NCBI GenBank assembly: GCA_016208855.1
Contig: JACQXF010000013.1
Coordinates: 1 to 32,250 of the forward strand
DNA from: Nitrospirota bacterium
Lineage (GTDB): Bacteria > Nitrospirota > Thermodesulfovibrionia > UBA6902 > DSMQ01
DNA: 32,250 bases
Direction: 5' to 3'
Shown here: positions 1 to 8,955 of the stretch, piece by piece
Layout: each line of letters starts with the position of its first letter
How positions within the stretch are numbered: the first letter of the stretch is position 1
The notes under the pieces: generated by a model
Databases searched by the model: none
What the model was told of the DNA's origin: nothing
Seen by the model: only the letters and a program-made list of their open reading frames with translations
Translations under genes and position numbers: made by a program

Positions 1-137
1 TCCGAAGAAGCGGCCTTGTCGGGCTAACCGATGTTTACAGTTGTTCTTTATAACTATACGAACCGCCGTATGCCGAACGGCACGTACGGTGGTGTGAGAG
101 GACGGTAGGTGAAATAATCACCTACCTCCTACTCGAT
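1..137 (+). mobile_element. 3' end of a group II intron (domains V and VI), truncated by the window edge
   Basis: Domain V-like hairpin ACCGCCGTA-TGCC-GAAC-GGCA-CG-TACGGTGGT (about 62-93), then GTGAGAGGAC and a domain VI-like stem GGTAGGTG(104-111)/CACCTACC(119-126), ending ..CTACTCGAT at 137. This matches the typical bacterial group II intron 3' terminus. The RT ORF is not in the window. Confidence 0.82.
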
Positions 138-195
138 TTTAGTTTGTCCCGCGCAGCTTTTCTTAAGCCTCCGCATTAATTTATAATATCCCTCC

Positions 196-1359
196 ATGAA
201 GAATGTTCTTGGCTTCCCGCAAAACGTATTTGTTCTCGGCTTAGTGAGTCTTTTTATGGATATTAGCTCAGAGATGATATACCCTCTGATCCCGATATTT
301 CTTAGCGATGTCTTGCATACATCAAAGACCTCTATCGGAATTATAGAGGGCATAGCAGAAAGCACGGCGAGCATACTTAAAGTCTTTTCAGGATGGCTCT
401 CAGACAGGCTTGGGAAGCGCAAGTCCATTATATTATGGGGGTACGGGATATCAGTCCTTAGCAGGCCGCTGCTTGCCAATGCCTCTTCGTGGATACATGT
501 CCTTGTGTATAGATTTACTGATAGGTTTGGGAAGGGGGTCAGGACAGCGCCGAGGGACGCAATAATAGCAGACTCAACTGATCCTAAAGTTCTTGGGAAG
601 GCCTTTGGTTTTCACCGCTCAATGGACACAGTAGGCGCAATACTCGGGCCGACTATCGCCTTTGCCATCCTTGGCTTGTTTAATAATAATCTCCGCTGGG
701 TATTCTGGCTGTCTATCATACCCGGGTTCCTTGCGGTTCTTACTATTTTTCTCTTTGTGAAGGAGAAGAAGAGGCCTGAAGGAACCGACCCTGTTAAGAT
801 AAGCCTTAAAGGGCTTGATAATAGATTTAAGTTTTTTCTCTTTATCGCATCTGTTTTTACCCTCGGCAGGACATCTGATGTATTTCTTATCCTCAGGGTT
901 CAGGACCTTGGAGTTAAAACTGCTGCCATACCGCTGCTTTATCTTGCATTTAACATGGTCTCCGCTATGCTTTCAACCCCGGCCGGTATCTGGGCTGATA
1001 AGGCAGGCAAGCGCAGGGTAATTGTTTTAAGCTATCTTCTCTTCTCTTTGATCTTTACAGGGTTTGCCGTCGCGGCAGCCCCTATTCATGCATGGCTTTT
1101 ATTTATGGCCTATGGCGTCTTTGTTGCGATTAATGAAGGTGTGCAGCGGGCATATGTGGCAACACTGATAAACCCAGAAGTTAAGGCAACTGGTTATGGA
1201 ATATACCATACAGTAATTGGCCTTTCAGCTCTGCCGTCAAGCATTATTGCCGGAGCCCTATGGCAACATATAGGCCCTCAGGCGTTATTTTATTATGGGG
1301 CAGCAATGGCAATGTTCTCTTCAATTCTTTTTTTCTTCTTTATCTATAAGGGTAAGTGA
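196..1359 (+). CDS. MFS transporter
   Basis: 387 aa, multiple TM helices; motifs GWLSDRLGKRK and DRFGKGVRTAPRDAIIADS typical of an MFS subfamily. Confidence 0.9.
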   Translation: MKNVLGFPQNVFVLGLVSLFMDISSEMIYPLIPIFLSDVLHTSKTSIGIIEGIAESTASILKVFSGWLSDRLGKRKSIILWGYGISVLSRPLLANASSWIHVLVYRFTDRFGKGVRTAPRDAIIADSTDPKVLGKAFGFHRSMDTVGAILGPTIAFAILGLFNNNLRWVFWLSIIPGFLAVLTIFLFVKEKKRPEGTDPVKISLKGLDNRFKFFLFIASVFTLGRTSDVFLILRVQDLGVKTAAIPLLYLAFNMVSAMLSTPAGIWADKAGKRRVIVLSYLLFSLIFTGFAVAAAPIHAWLLFMAYGVFVAINEGVQRAYVATLINPEVKATGYGIYHTVIGLSALPSSIIAGALWQHIGPQALFYYGAAMAMFSSILFFFFIYKGK

Positions 1360-1404
1360 AAATATTTTAGTCCCGCCTTGTCTTATATGATATAATTCAA
1401 GTTA

Positions 1405-1848
1405 ATGGAAGAACAGGAAAAGATAGGGCCCTCTGAGCTATTGCGCCGATGGCTTGTAAAGGCAGATGTAGTTTTTCACATTGTAGCTGCAATGCTGCTG
1501 CTTTTGGCATGCGGCTTTATACTGTACTATGCAATGCTTAATCTGCTTCATCCCTCCCTTGATTCCATTATTCATCTTGTAAATGATGTGCTTTTAGCGC
1601 TGATAATTCTTGAGCTATTGTGGACTGTTATAAGATTTCTTAAGAAGCAGAAGTTTATGCTTGCCCCTTTTCTTGCTATTGGCATAATAGCCGCAGTAAG
1701 AAGGATACTCCTTATAGAGGCACAGACCTCCTTTATGGAGCATGCTCCAGTTGAGAAATTATATGAGATAGGGCTAAGCGCTGTTGTGATTATAATACTA
1801 ATGTCTGCTTATTACCTCTCAGTAAAAGCACAGAGGCTTGAGCAATAA
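1405..1848 (+). CDS. PsiE-like (phosphate-starvation-inducible E family) membrane protein
   Basis: 147 aa, four predicted TM segments, pattern resembling the PsiE family (VNDVLLALIILELLWTVIRFL). Confidence 0.65.
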   Translation: MEEQEKIGPSELLRRWLVKADVVFHIVAAMLLLLACGFILYYAMLNLLHPSLDSIIHLVNDVLLALIILELLWTVIRFLKKQKFMLAPFLAIGIIAAVRRILLIEAQTSFMEHAPVEKLYEIGLSAVVIIILMSAYYLSVKAQRLEQ

Positions 1849-1972
1849 AAAAAGATACCTTCCCCTTTTAGTCCTTCATATATTTAGGCATATTGCTAAT
1901 CAGGTTCACTACATAGTTCATTGATTTTATTAGGTATTTATACTAAAGGATTACCTAACTTTATTTTTTCTA

Positions 1973-2001
1973 TTGACAAAGAGTAAATATTGGTGTAAAT
2001 A
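1973..2001 (+). promoter_or_regulatory. Candidate sigma-70-type promoter for the downstream small ORF
   Basis: TTGACA (1973-1978), 17-nt spacer, TAAATA (1996-2001). Confidence 0.4.
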
Positions 2002-2052
2002 TTTATTATGGAGTGTAAATAAATTTGACGATATTTAGCCTTGGAGGAGATA

Positions 2053-2484
2053 ATGCAATTAACTAAAGTAGTTGCAAGGTTTAAAGACGGGTCTCTTCTA
2101 AAAGGTAAATCCTACGACTTCTCACCCCAAAAAACATCATTCTCCATAATGACTTTGAATGGGGAAAAGATAAATATAAGCATAGAACAACTGAAGGCAA
2201 TATTTATTGTCAGGAGCTTTGAAGGCAATAAGAATCATAAAGATCGCTATGAGGATATAATTCCTGGGGGAGGGCAGAGGATAGGGATAAAGTTTTATGA
2301 TGATGAAACAGTAATAGGGTATTCTCTGTGTTATTCATCAAAGCCAAATGGTTTTTTTATGACCCCTGCTGACCGGCAGTCTAATAACGAACGTATCTTT
2401 ATAATTAAGTCCGCAGTTAAATACATAGAATTCCTTGACAGTTTTGCTTCTCATCAAAAGGAAACAGCAGCCAGCCGCATCTAA
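2053..2484 (+). CDS. Hypothetical protein (DUF6982-like small beta-rich protein)
   Basis: ORF track starts at TTG 2041; ATG at 2053 preceded by GGAGGAG is a better start. KVVARFKDGSLLKGKSYDFSP..FSI pattern, seen in uncharacterised small proteins. Confidence 0.65.
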   Translation: MQLTKVVARFKDGSLLKGKSYDFSPQKTSFSIMTLNGEKINISIEQLKAIFIVRSFEGNKNHKDRYEDIIPGGGQRIGIKFYDDETVIGYSLCYSSKPNGFFMTPADRQSNNERIFIIKSAVKYIEFLDSFASHQKETAASRI

Positions 2485-2570
2485 TTAAGAAATCCTGCAT
2501 CCAGCCTTCGGTTTTAATTATTTTGGCTGAATTAATGCTAAAATAATACAAAATTTCACGGGAGATTAGC

Positions 2571-3569
2571 ATGCTTAAAGATGTAAGAAAAAGATTAATG
2601 CTTGCAGTGGCGCTTTTGACTTTTATTGTATTCTTTGGAACTGCAGGATATATGGCTATAGAGGGATGGAATCTTTTAGATTCACTTTATATGACCATAA
2701 TAACTCTTGCGAGTGTAGGCTATAAGGAAATTCATGACTTGTCATTAAATGGCAGGATATTTACTATTATACTTATAGTAAGCGGAGTTGGTACCCTAAC
2801 CTTTGCGCTTACAGCAGGCGCAAAGGTTGTTTTAGAGGGAGAACTGCAAGAAATATTTGGGAGGAAGAGATTGGAAAAGAAGATTAAAGAGTTAAGCGAT
2901 CACTATATTATCTGCGGACACGGCAGGATGGGGAAGATAATATGCAAGGAATTAAGGGAGAAGAATTTCAGGTTTGTGGTAGTTGAGAAAACCCCTGACT
3001 TTATTGGTGAAAAGGAAGACGTAATTATATTTGAAGGCGATGCCACAAAGGATGAGGTCTTAAGGGAAGTGGGTATAGAAAAGGCAAGGGGGCTGATATC
3101 AGTGCTTCCCACGGATGCAGAAAATCTTTTTGTTGTATTGACAGCAAGGGAGTTAAACCCCGGACTCTTTATCGTTGCGAGGGCAGGCGAGGAAGGCTCA
3201 GAGCAGAAGCTCCTTCGGGCAGGGGCCAACAGGGTTGTCTCTCCATATCACATTGGAGGATTGAGGATTGCCCATACAGTGCTTAAGCCTGCTGTTGTGG
3301 ATTTCATAGAGTTTGCCACAAAAAGCGGCAACATTGACCTTCAGATGGAAGAGATACCCGTTAATACTAACTCCAAGCTCGTTGGACTTACGCTTGATGA
3401 ATGCGGCATAGGAAGGGACTTGGGGATTATTGTTGTTGCAATAAAAAAGGCAACAGGCGATATGAAATTTAATCCGACTTTTAGAACTAATGTAGAAGTA
3501 GGAGATACGCTTATAGCCCTTGGAGAGATATCTAAACTAAAGGTGCTTGAGGATAAGGCAAAAACTTGA
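2571..3569 (+). CDS. Potassium channel with TrkA-N (RCK) and TrkA-C domains
   Basis: Two TM helices with filter-like ITLASVGYKE, then RCK domain HYIICGHGRMGKIICKEL and C-terminal TrkA-C-like segment. Confidence 0.9.
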   Translation: MLKDVRKRLMLAVALLTFIVFFGTAGYMAIEGWNLLDSLYMTIITLASVGYKEIHDLSLNGRIFTIILIVSGVGTLTFALTAGAKVVLEGELQEIFGRKRLEKKIKELSDHYIICGHGRMGKIICKELREKNFRFVVVEKTPDFIGEKEDVIIFEGDATKDEVLREVGIEKARGLISVLPTDAENLFVVLTARELNPGLFIVARAGEEGSEQKLLRAGANRVVSPYHIGGLRIAHTVLKPAVVDFIEFATKSGNIDLQMEEIPVNTNSKLVGLTLDECGIGRDLGIIVVAIKKATGDMKFNPTFRTNVEVGDTLIALGEISKLKVLEDKAKT

Positions 3570-3597
3570 TCTTATATGAAACTGATCTTCAGAGGCG

Positions 3598-3993
3598 TTA
3601 AGGATACAACACTAATGATGAGTGTTTTGCAATCTCTTTAAAGTGATTATCTTGAGTGTATAAGGGGATGTTATTCTCCATAGCAGTTTGCGCAATCAGG
3701 AGGTCTACGGTTCCTATGTGTGCCCCCTTTTTTGAAAGGTTATAACCTAATAAACCCGCCTTCTTGTATAAGCCTTCTGTAGTCGGAATGTAATGAACAG
3801 ACAGGAGAAAGTCATCTAAAAACTCTATCTCCTTTTCGCTGTATGCACCTCTATACAGCTCTATAAAGATTGCCCCTGCGACAGCGGCCATTTCTTTAAT
3901 CAAAAGCTCTTTCAATGCTCCTGATACCTTGCTGTCTTTTTTTCTGAAAAATTCTATCCAAACTGATGTATCTACCAGTATCTTATCGTTCAT
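3598..3993 (-). CDS. vapC: PIN-domain toxin, VapC-like
   Basis: ILVDTSVWIEFFR start, conserved acidic residues, TVDLLIAQTAMENNIPLYTQDNHF C-terminal PIN motif; overlaps vapB. Confidence 0.88.
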   Translation of the reverse strand: MNDKILVDTSVWIEFFRKKDSKVSGALKELLIKEMAAVAGAIFIELYRGAYSEKEIEFLDDFLLSVHYIPTTEGLYKKAGLLGYNLSKKGAHIGTVDLLIAQTAMENNIPLYTQDNHFKEIAKHSSLVLYP

Positions 3994-4177
3994 GCCGCAG
4001 TCTTTCCCACTCTTTTTTAAACTTCAGCCTGCCCTCCATACTTATCGCCTTCTCAACTCTCTTTTTCTTGATAAAGTCCTCAATGGCGATAATTATGCTG
4101 TCTTTTTTTGTCTTGCTCTTAGAGAGCTTCATCGCCTCTTTTATTAAATCCTCTGGTATATCTAAAGTTGTCCTCAT
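3983..4177 (-). CDS. vapB: VapB-type antitoxin
   Basis: MRTTLDIPEDLIKEAMKLSKSKTKKDSI; stop overlaps the vapC start by 11 nt. Confidence 0.85.
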   Translation of the reverse strand: MRTTLDIPEDLIKEAMKLSKSKTKKDSIIIAIEDFIKKKRVEKAISMEGRLKFKKEWERLRHER

Positions 4178-4270
4178 TGTATGCCTCCATTATGCCTTAT
4201 TAGATGCATTTATACTATCAGATTATATGTATACTGTCAATTGATAATTATGCTGGAGCAATGCAGTGAA

Positions 4271-4300
4271 TTGACAATTCCAAAGCCCCTTACATATAAT
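4271..4300 (+). promoter_or_regulatory. Consensus sigma-70 promoter upstream of bioA
   Basis: TTGACA (4271-4276), 18-nt spacer, TATAAT (4295-4300); ATG of bioA at 4308. Confidence 0.6.
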
Positions 4301-4307
4301 TGCCCTC

Positions 4308-5687
4308 ATGGACATTATGACGCTAAAAAGAAGGCTTGAAAAATCAGATAAAAAATATCTCTGGCATCCATTTACGCAGATGAAGGATTGGCAGAAGGAG
4401 ACGCCGGTCATTGTCTCGGAAGGCAGAGGCTCTTTTCTTAAAGACATAACAGGCAGATGGTATCTTGACGGCGTGTCATCGCTATGGGTGACAGTGCATG
4501 GGCACAGAAAAAAAGAGATAGACGATGCGATAAAGGGGCAGATTGATAAAATCAGCCATTGCACATTGCTTGGACTTACCCATTCTCCTGCCATAGAGTT
4601 GGCAGAAAAACTTATTAAAATTGTAAACTCCGAACCCCAACCCCCTAAACTAAGCAGGGTCTTTTACTCTGACAACGGTTCAACTGCCACAGAGATAGGG
4701 CTTAAGATGGCATTTCAGTATTGGCAGCTAACTGGCGCTAAAAGCAAAAAAAAATTTCTATCCCTTAACAATGCCTATCACGGAGACACTATCGGCGCAG
4801 TAAGCGCAGGCGGCATTGATATCTTTCATGAAATATTTTCCCCTCTGCTTTTTAAGACATACAAAGCGCCTTCACCTTACTGCTACCGATGCGAGCTTGG
4901 CAAAAAATATCCGTCATGCAAGCTATCTTGCCTTAACACAGTGGAAAATATAATGAAGAAGCACCATAAAGAGATAGCAGCCTTAATTATTGAGCCTCTT
5001 GTGCAGGGCGCAGGCGGGATGATTGTCTCTCCTCATGGATACTTAAAAGGCGTAAGAAGGCTATGCAATAAATACAATATCCTGATGATTGCGGACGAAG
5101 TGGCAACAGGTTTTGGCAGAACAGGCAGGATGTTTGCTTGTGAGCATGAAGATGTTGTGCCTGATATATTGTGTGTTGCTAAGGGGATTACGGGAGGCTA
5201 TCTTCCGCTTGCGGCAACTATTACAACAGAGGAAATTTATAAGGCGTTCCTTGGAGAGTATAAAGACTTAAAGACGTTTTTTCATGGTCATACTTACACA
5301 GGAAACCCGCTTGCATGCGCTGCGGCAATTGCTAATCTGGAGTTGTTTAAGAAAGATAAGACCCTAAGGAAGATGCAGAAAAAGATTGAAATCCTTAAGA
5401 AAGGGCTCTCAAGGATAGCAGAGCTGCCAAATGTTGGCGATATAAGGCAGAAGGGTTTTATGGTTGGCATTGAGCTTGTAAAAGACCGAAAGACAAAGGC
5501 GCAGTATCCGCTTGAAGAAAAAATTGGCTGGAGAGTTTGTTGTAAGGCAAGGGAGAAAGGGCTTCTCATAAGGCCGCTTGGCAATGTTATTGTCCTTATG
5601 CCGCCTCTAAGCATCTCGGTGTCTGAATTAAAAATGCTCATTCAGATAACAGAATGGACTATAAAGGAGGTGATGGGTAAATTCTAA
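4308..5687 (+). CDS. bioA: Adenosylmethionine-8-amino-7-oxononanoate aminotransferase
   Basis: 459 aa; WHPFTQMKDW, DGVSSLWVTVHGH, YHGDTIGAVS, ADEVATGFGRTG, FHGHTYTGNPLACAAA. Confidence 0.95.
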   Translation: MDIMTLKRRLEKSDKKYLWHPFTQMKDWQKETPVIVSEGRGSFLKDITGRWYLDGVSSLWVTVHGHRKKEIDDAIKGQIDKISHCTLLGLTHSPAIELAEKLIKIVNSEPQPPKLSRVFYSDNGSTATEIGLKMAFQYWQLTGAKSKKKFLSLNNAYHGDTIGAVSAGGIDIFHEIFSPLLFKTYKAPSPYCYRCELGKKYPSCKLSCLNTVENIMKKHHKEIAALIIEPLVQGAGGMIVSPHGYLKGVRRLCNKYNILMIADEVATGFGRTGRMFACEHEDVVPDILCVAKGITGGYLPLAATITTEEIYKAFLGEYKDLKTFFHGHTYTGNPLACAAAIANLELFKKDKTLRKMQKKIEILKKGLSRIAELPNVGDIRQKGFMVGIELVKDRKTKAQYPLEEKIGWRVCCKAREKGLLIRPLGNVIVLMPPLSISVSELKMLIQITEWTIKEVMGKF

Positions 5688-5721
5688 AGCATAATGCACT
5701 GAATTCAATCTGCCCCCCAGA

Positions 5722-5755
5722 AGCTTTAGTTAAGGGGAGCAGACTGTGGTAACTG
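5722..5755. terminator. Possible terminator-like stem between convergent genes
   Basis: Near-inverted repeat around ctgccccccagaagctttagttaaggggagcag; no clear U-tract, so weak. Confidence 0.25.
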
Positions 5756-5790
5756 GCTAAGTTACAAAGATACGAGTCATTTAATCAGGC

Positions 5791-6177
5791 TCATTCTTCG
5801 CCTCCAGTGCCTCCACCGCCACCGCCACCTGTAGTAGTTGGTTCATCATCCTCGCTATCCACATAGCCGATACCTATTTGGAGACCATGTAATAGAAAAT
5901 CCCATCCAACAGTGGCTGCTGCATTGGCGGGGAGTATATAACCCAATATAACATCCAAGCCGACCTTATTGTCGTTAGCAAAAAGGTAATAGGTAAGTCC
6001 GGCACCCACTGCTGCACGGTTTTCCCTGTTTGTGGAGAGTAGCTTGTGCGATATGCCTGGCCCTCCGTTAGCGCCATAGGTGTAAGCCATACCTATAAAC
6101 ATCACTGGCTCAGCTTTTGCAAAACTGTGACCAATTAGAAGAAAAACAAAAGTTAATACTACTAATGTCTTATGCAT
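5791..6177 (-). CDS. Hypothetical secreted protein with Gly-rich acidic C-terminus
   Basis: Signal peptide MHKTLVVLTFVFLLIGHSFAKA; C-terminal TTTGGGGGGGTGGEE. Confidence 0.6.
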   Translation of the reverse strand: MHKTLVVLTFVFLLIGHSFAKAEPVMFIGMAYTYGANGGPGISHKLLSTNRENRAAVGAGLTYYLFANDNKVGLDVILGYILPANAAATVGWDFLLHGLQIGIGYVDSEDDEPTTTGGGGGGGTGGEE

Positions 6178-6304
6178 TACTGTCTCCTTTCTATTTAAAG
6201 ATGATTACCGTCTGAAGTATATATTAGATGGTTGTATTTGACAACACAATATTTGTTTTTCATGATATTTAGAATTTTCTAAGAAATATGTTATTATCTC
6301 TGCA

Positions 6305-6378
6305 CGGGGCGTAGCGCAGCCTGGTAGCGCATACGGTTCGGGACCGTAGGGTCGAAGGTTCAAATCCTTTCGCCCCGA
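6305..6378 (+). tRNA. tRNA-Pro (anticodon CGG)
   Basis: Acceptor CGGGGCG/CGCCCCG; anticodon stem TACGG-TTCGGGA-CCGTA; T arm GGTTCAAATCC; CCA not encoded. Confidence 0.95.
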
Positions 6379-6392
6379 TTTTTTTAAGACTT

Positions 6393-6466
6393 GCCCCTGT
6401 AGCTCAGAAAGGAAGAGCAGAGGTTTCCTAAACCTTGTGTCGGCGGTTCGACTCCGTCCAGGGGCA
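6393..6466 (+). tRNA. tRNA-Arg (anticodon CCT)
   Basis: Acceptor GCCCCTG/CAGGGGC; anticodon arm GAGGT-TTCCTAA-ACCTT; T loop GGTTCGACTCC. Confidence 0.94.
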
Positions 6467-6473
6467 CTTACCC

Positions 6474-7781
6474 TTAACCTGCCTTTTGCAGCCCTTTAAA
6501 TACCTTCCATGTCTTAAGCACATCTATTGCACGCTGTAGCTGCACGTCTTCTTCCTCTGACATATCTTCAGCGGCTTCTGCATCTTCTTCCTGCTCTTTA
6601 TCCTCAGGCTTTTTATCCTTCATACTGTCATTGCCGAGGTGATTTTCAAGATCCTTCTCCCTTATGACAGCATGCTTAGTCCCTTTCTTGGTTTTGGGCT
6701 TAACAATAATATCAGGGGTGATTCCGGTTGCCTGAATAGATGTGCCTTTAGGCGTATAATATTTGGCTGTTGTCAGCCTCAGCCCTGAGCCGTCAGTTAG
6801 CGGGATTACTGTCTGAACAGAGCCCTTCCCAAAGGTCTTTGTCCCTATTACTATTGCCCTTGAATGGTCTTTTAGAGCCCCTGCTACAATCTCTGAGGCG
6901 CTGGCGCTTCCCTCATTTACTAAAACTACCATTGGGTAGCTGTAATGCGCCTTCTCCTCTCTTGTATGATAGTCTTTCTTGTCTCCTTCACGCCCCTTTA
7001 TATACACAATCAGCTTGCCTGAGGGGAGGAACTGGCTTGCTATATCTACAGAGGACTCCAGCAGCCCGCCTGGATTGTTTCTCAAGTCAAGGACAAGAGA
7101 TGTTATCTTCTCCTTCTCAAGATTTTTTAAGGCGCTGGCAAGGTCTTCTGATGTCTGTTCCTGAAACTGTGTAATCTTTACATACCCTATTCCATCCTCA
7201 AGTGCTTTGCTCTTTATGCTGTGAATCTTTATTATATCCCTTACGATTGCCATATCCTTTGGCTCGGTCCATCCTTTGCGCATAAGGGTTATGGTGACTG
7301 TTGTCCCTTTAGGCCCCCTCAGCTTGCTCACGGCATCTTGCAGGCTCATATCTTTTGTTGACTCTGCATTGATCTTTATAATCTTGTCGCCGGCTTTTAC
7401 GCCTGCCTTATAAGCTGGTGTGTCGTCAATGGGCGCAATGACAGTGAGCATGTTGTCTTTTACGCCTATCTGGATTCCCAGTCCGCCGAACTCGCCTTTT
7501 GTTTCAACCTGCATCTCTTTGAATACCTCTGGCGTCATAAAGGAAGAGTGGGGATCTAAGGAGTTAAGCATCCCTTTTATTGCGCCGTATATAAGCTCCT
7601 TATCCTTTACCTCTTCAACATAGTTTTTCTTTATTAAAGTGAGCACCTCGGTGAAGGTCTTTAATCTTTCGTAATGTTCCTCTCCGGTTACCTTTGCCAG
7701 TCCCCACTGCCCTACAATAACCCCTGTAAAGATGACCGTTAAAATGAGCGTCCAAGAGACAACTGTTTTCTTGCTAAACAT
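6474..7781 (-). CDS. ctpA: Carboxyl-terminal processing protease, S41 family
   Basis: PDZ domain (GGLGIQIG..AGVKAGDKIIKI), catalytic NEGSASASEIVAGALKDH and GTKTFGKGSVQ. Confidence 0.95.
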   Translation of the reverse strand: MFSKKTVVSWTLILTVIFTGVIVGQWGLAKVTGEEHYERLKTFTEVLTLIKKNYVEEVKDKELIYGAIKGMLNSLDPHSSFMTPEVFKEMQVETKGEFGGLGIQIGVKDNMLTVIAPIDDTPAYKAGVKAGDKIIKINAESTKDMSLQDAVSKLRGPKGTTVTITLMRKGWTEPKDMAIVRDIIKIHSIKSKALEDGIGYVKITQFQEQTSEDLASALKNLEKEKITSLVLDLRNNPGGLLESSVDIASQFLPSGKLIVYIKGREGDKKDYHTREEKAHYSYPMVVLVNEGSASASEIVAGALKDHSRAIVIGTKTFGKGSVQTVIPLTDGSGLRLTTAKYYTPKGTSIQATGITPDIIVKPKTKKGTKHAVIREKDLENHLGNDSMKDKKPEDKEQEEDAEAAEDMSEEEDVQLQRAIDVLKTWKVFKGLQKAG

Positions 7782-7796
7782 CCTGTCCTCCGTTTA

Positions 7797-8954
7797 CTAT
7801 TTTTTTATTAGCCAATACAGCGGATTAACCGGCTTGCCTTTATGTCTTATCTCAAAATAAAGGCTTGGCACATTTAGTATCCCTGATACCCCAGCCCTTC
7901 CTATTGGCTGGTATTCTTTTATTGTATCACCAACTTTATGAAATATCTCGGAGAGGTTAGCGTAAAGGGTGTGGTAGCCTTCTCCATGGTTAATTATTAA
8001 AAGCTGTCCGTAGCCCTTAAACCAGTCTGCGTAAACTACTTTTCCGGCCAACACTGCCCTTGCAGCCTCGCTCTTGCCTGCCTGAATCTCTATGCCGTTT
8101 TTAAAGACGGCAATATTGAACTGTGGGTCTGTATATCTGCCAAACGGAACCAGTATCTTGCCGTCTATGGGCCAGGGAAGTTTCCCTTTTAGGTTTGTAA
8201 ACCCCTTGCCGGCAACTACAGGAGGAGAAAGCTCTTTTTCATTCAGCTCCTTGATCATATCAAGTAGCCTTTTTGAAGAGTCTTCAAGCTCCCTGACCAT
8301 CTTTTCGTAAGAATGCCTCTCCCGCTTTACAGAGGCAAGCAGGCTATCTTTCTTTTGCTTTTCTGCCTCCATCTCATCTGTGGCTGTCTTGACAGACTGC
8401 TTGTTTATTTCAAGTTCTTTCTTAAGCACTGCCATTCTTTGCATCTTCATCTTCAGGTCGTGTATCTCCTTGCTGTAGGCCTCCACCATTTTACGGTCAT
8501 AGTAGGCAATAAAGCTGATATATCTGCTTTTCTTAAGCAGGTCATTATAGTCTTTTGCTGAAATCAGTATAACTGCAGAGCTGCCTTGCCTATGTTTATA
8601 AAGACTTATAAGTCTCTCCTTCAGGAATCTTCTTCTATGTTCAAGTTTCCTGTTAATGCCGGCAATCTCTCCTTCAAGCGAGCGGATTTTTGAGAGTGTC
8701 TGTGTCAGGCGGTTATCATAGAGCTCCAGCTCTTCCTTCTTTTTTTGCAGTGTCTTGTCTATCTCTTCCAGCTCGGAGAGTATGGACCTTTCTTTCTTTA
8801 TAGCCTGAGTAACCTTTTGTTTCTCCTTGCCGATCTTTTTCTGAATCTCCTTGAGTTCTTCACGCGGGTCGGCAGCATTCAGAAGTGAAAAGTGAAAGGT
8901 GAAGAGTGCAAAGGTAAGGAGACAAAACAATAAACGATATCTTCTATTGCCCAT
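7797..8954 (-). CDS. envC: Murein hydrolase activator EnvC-like (coiled coil plus M23/LytM domain)
   Basis: N-terminal coiled coil, C-terminal degenerate LytM domain (GKVVYADWFKGYGQLLIINHGEGYHTLYANLSEI); follows ftsX. Confidence 0.9.
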   Translation of the reverse strand: MGNRRYRLLFCLLTFALFTFHFSLLNAADPREELKEIQKKIGKEKQKVTQAIKKERSILSELEEIDKTLQKKKEELELYDNRLTQTLSKIRSLEGEIAGINRKLEHRRRFLKERLISLYKHRQGSSAVILISAKDYNDLLKKSRYISFIAYYDRKMVEAYSKEIHDLKMKMQRMAVLKKELEINKQSVKTATDEMEAEKQKKDSLLASVKRERHSYEKMVRELEDSSKRLLDMIKELNEKELSPPVVAGKGFTNLKGKLPWPIDGKILVPFGRYTDPQFNIAVFKNGIEIQAGKSEAARAVLAGKVVYADWFKGYGQLLIINHGEGYHTLYANLSEIFHKVGDTIKEYQPIGRAGVSGILNVPSLYFEIRHKGKPVNPLYWLIKK

Positions 8955-8955
8955 T

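Noticed and set aside
129-479. 116-aa minus-strand ORF over the MFS start
   Set aside because: Antisense to well-supported MFS coding sequence, no family resemblance.
3598-4177. VapBC as part of a larger defence island
   Set aside because: Neighbours are a K+ channel and bioA; no other defence-type genes in the window.
4235-4276. BirA operator upstream of bioA
   Set aside because: The inverted arms TGTCAATT/AATTGACA are separated by 26 nt, longer than the usual BirA spacing, and lack the GGTTTAC-like core; kept only as an unspecified inverted repeat.
6770-7174. 134-aa plus-strand ORF inside ctpA
   Set aside because: Antisense to a clear S41 protease; low-complexity Leu/Ser-rich translation is typical of shadow ORFs.
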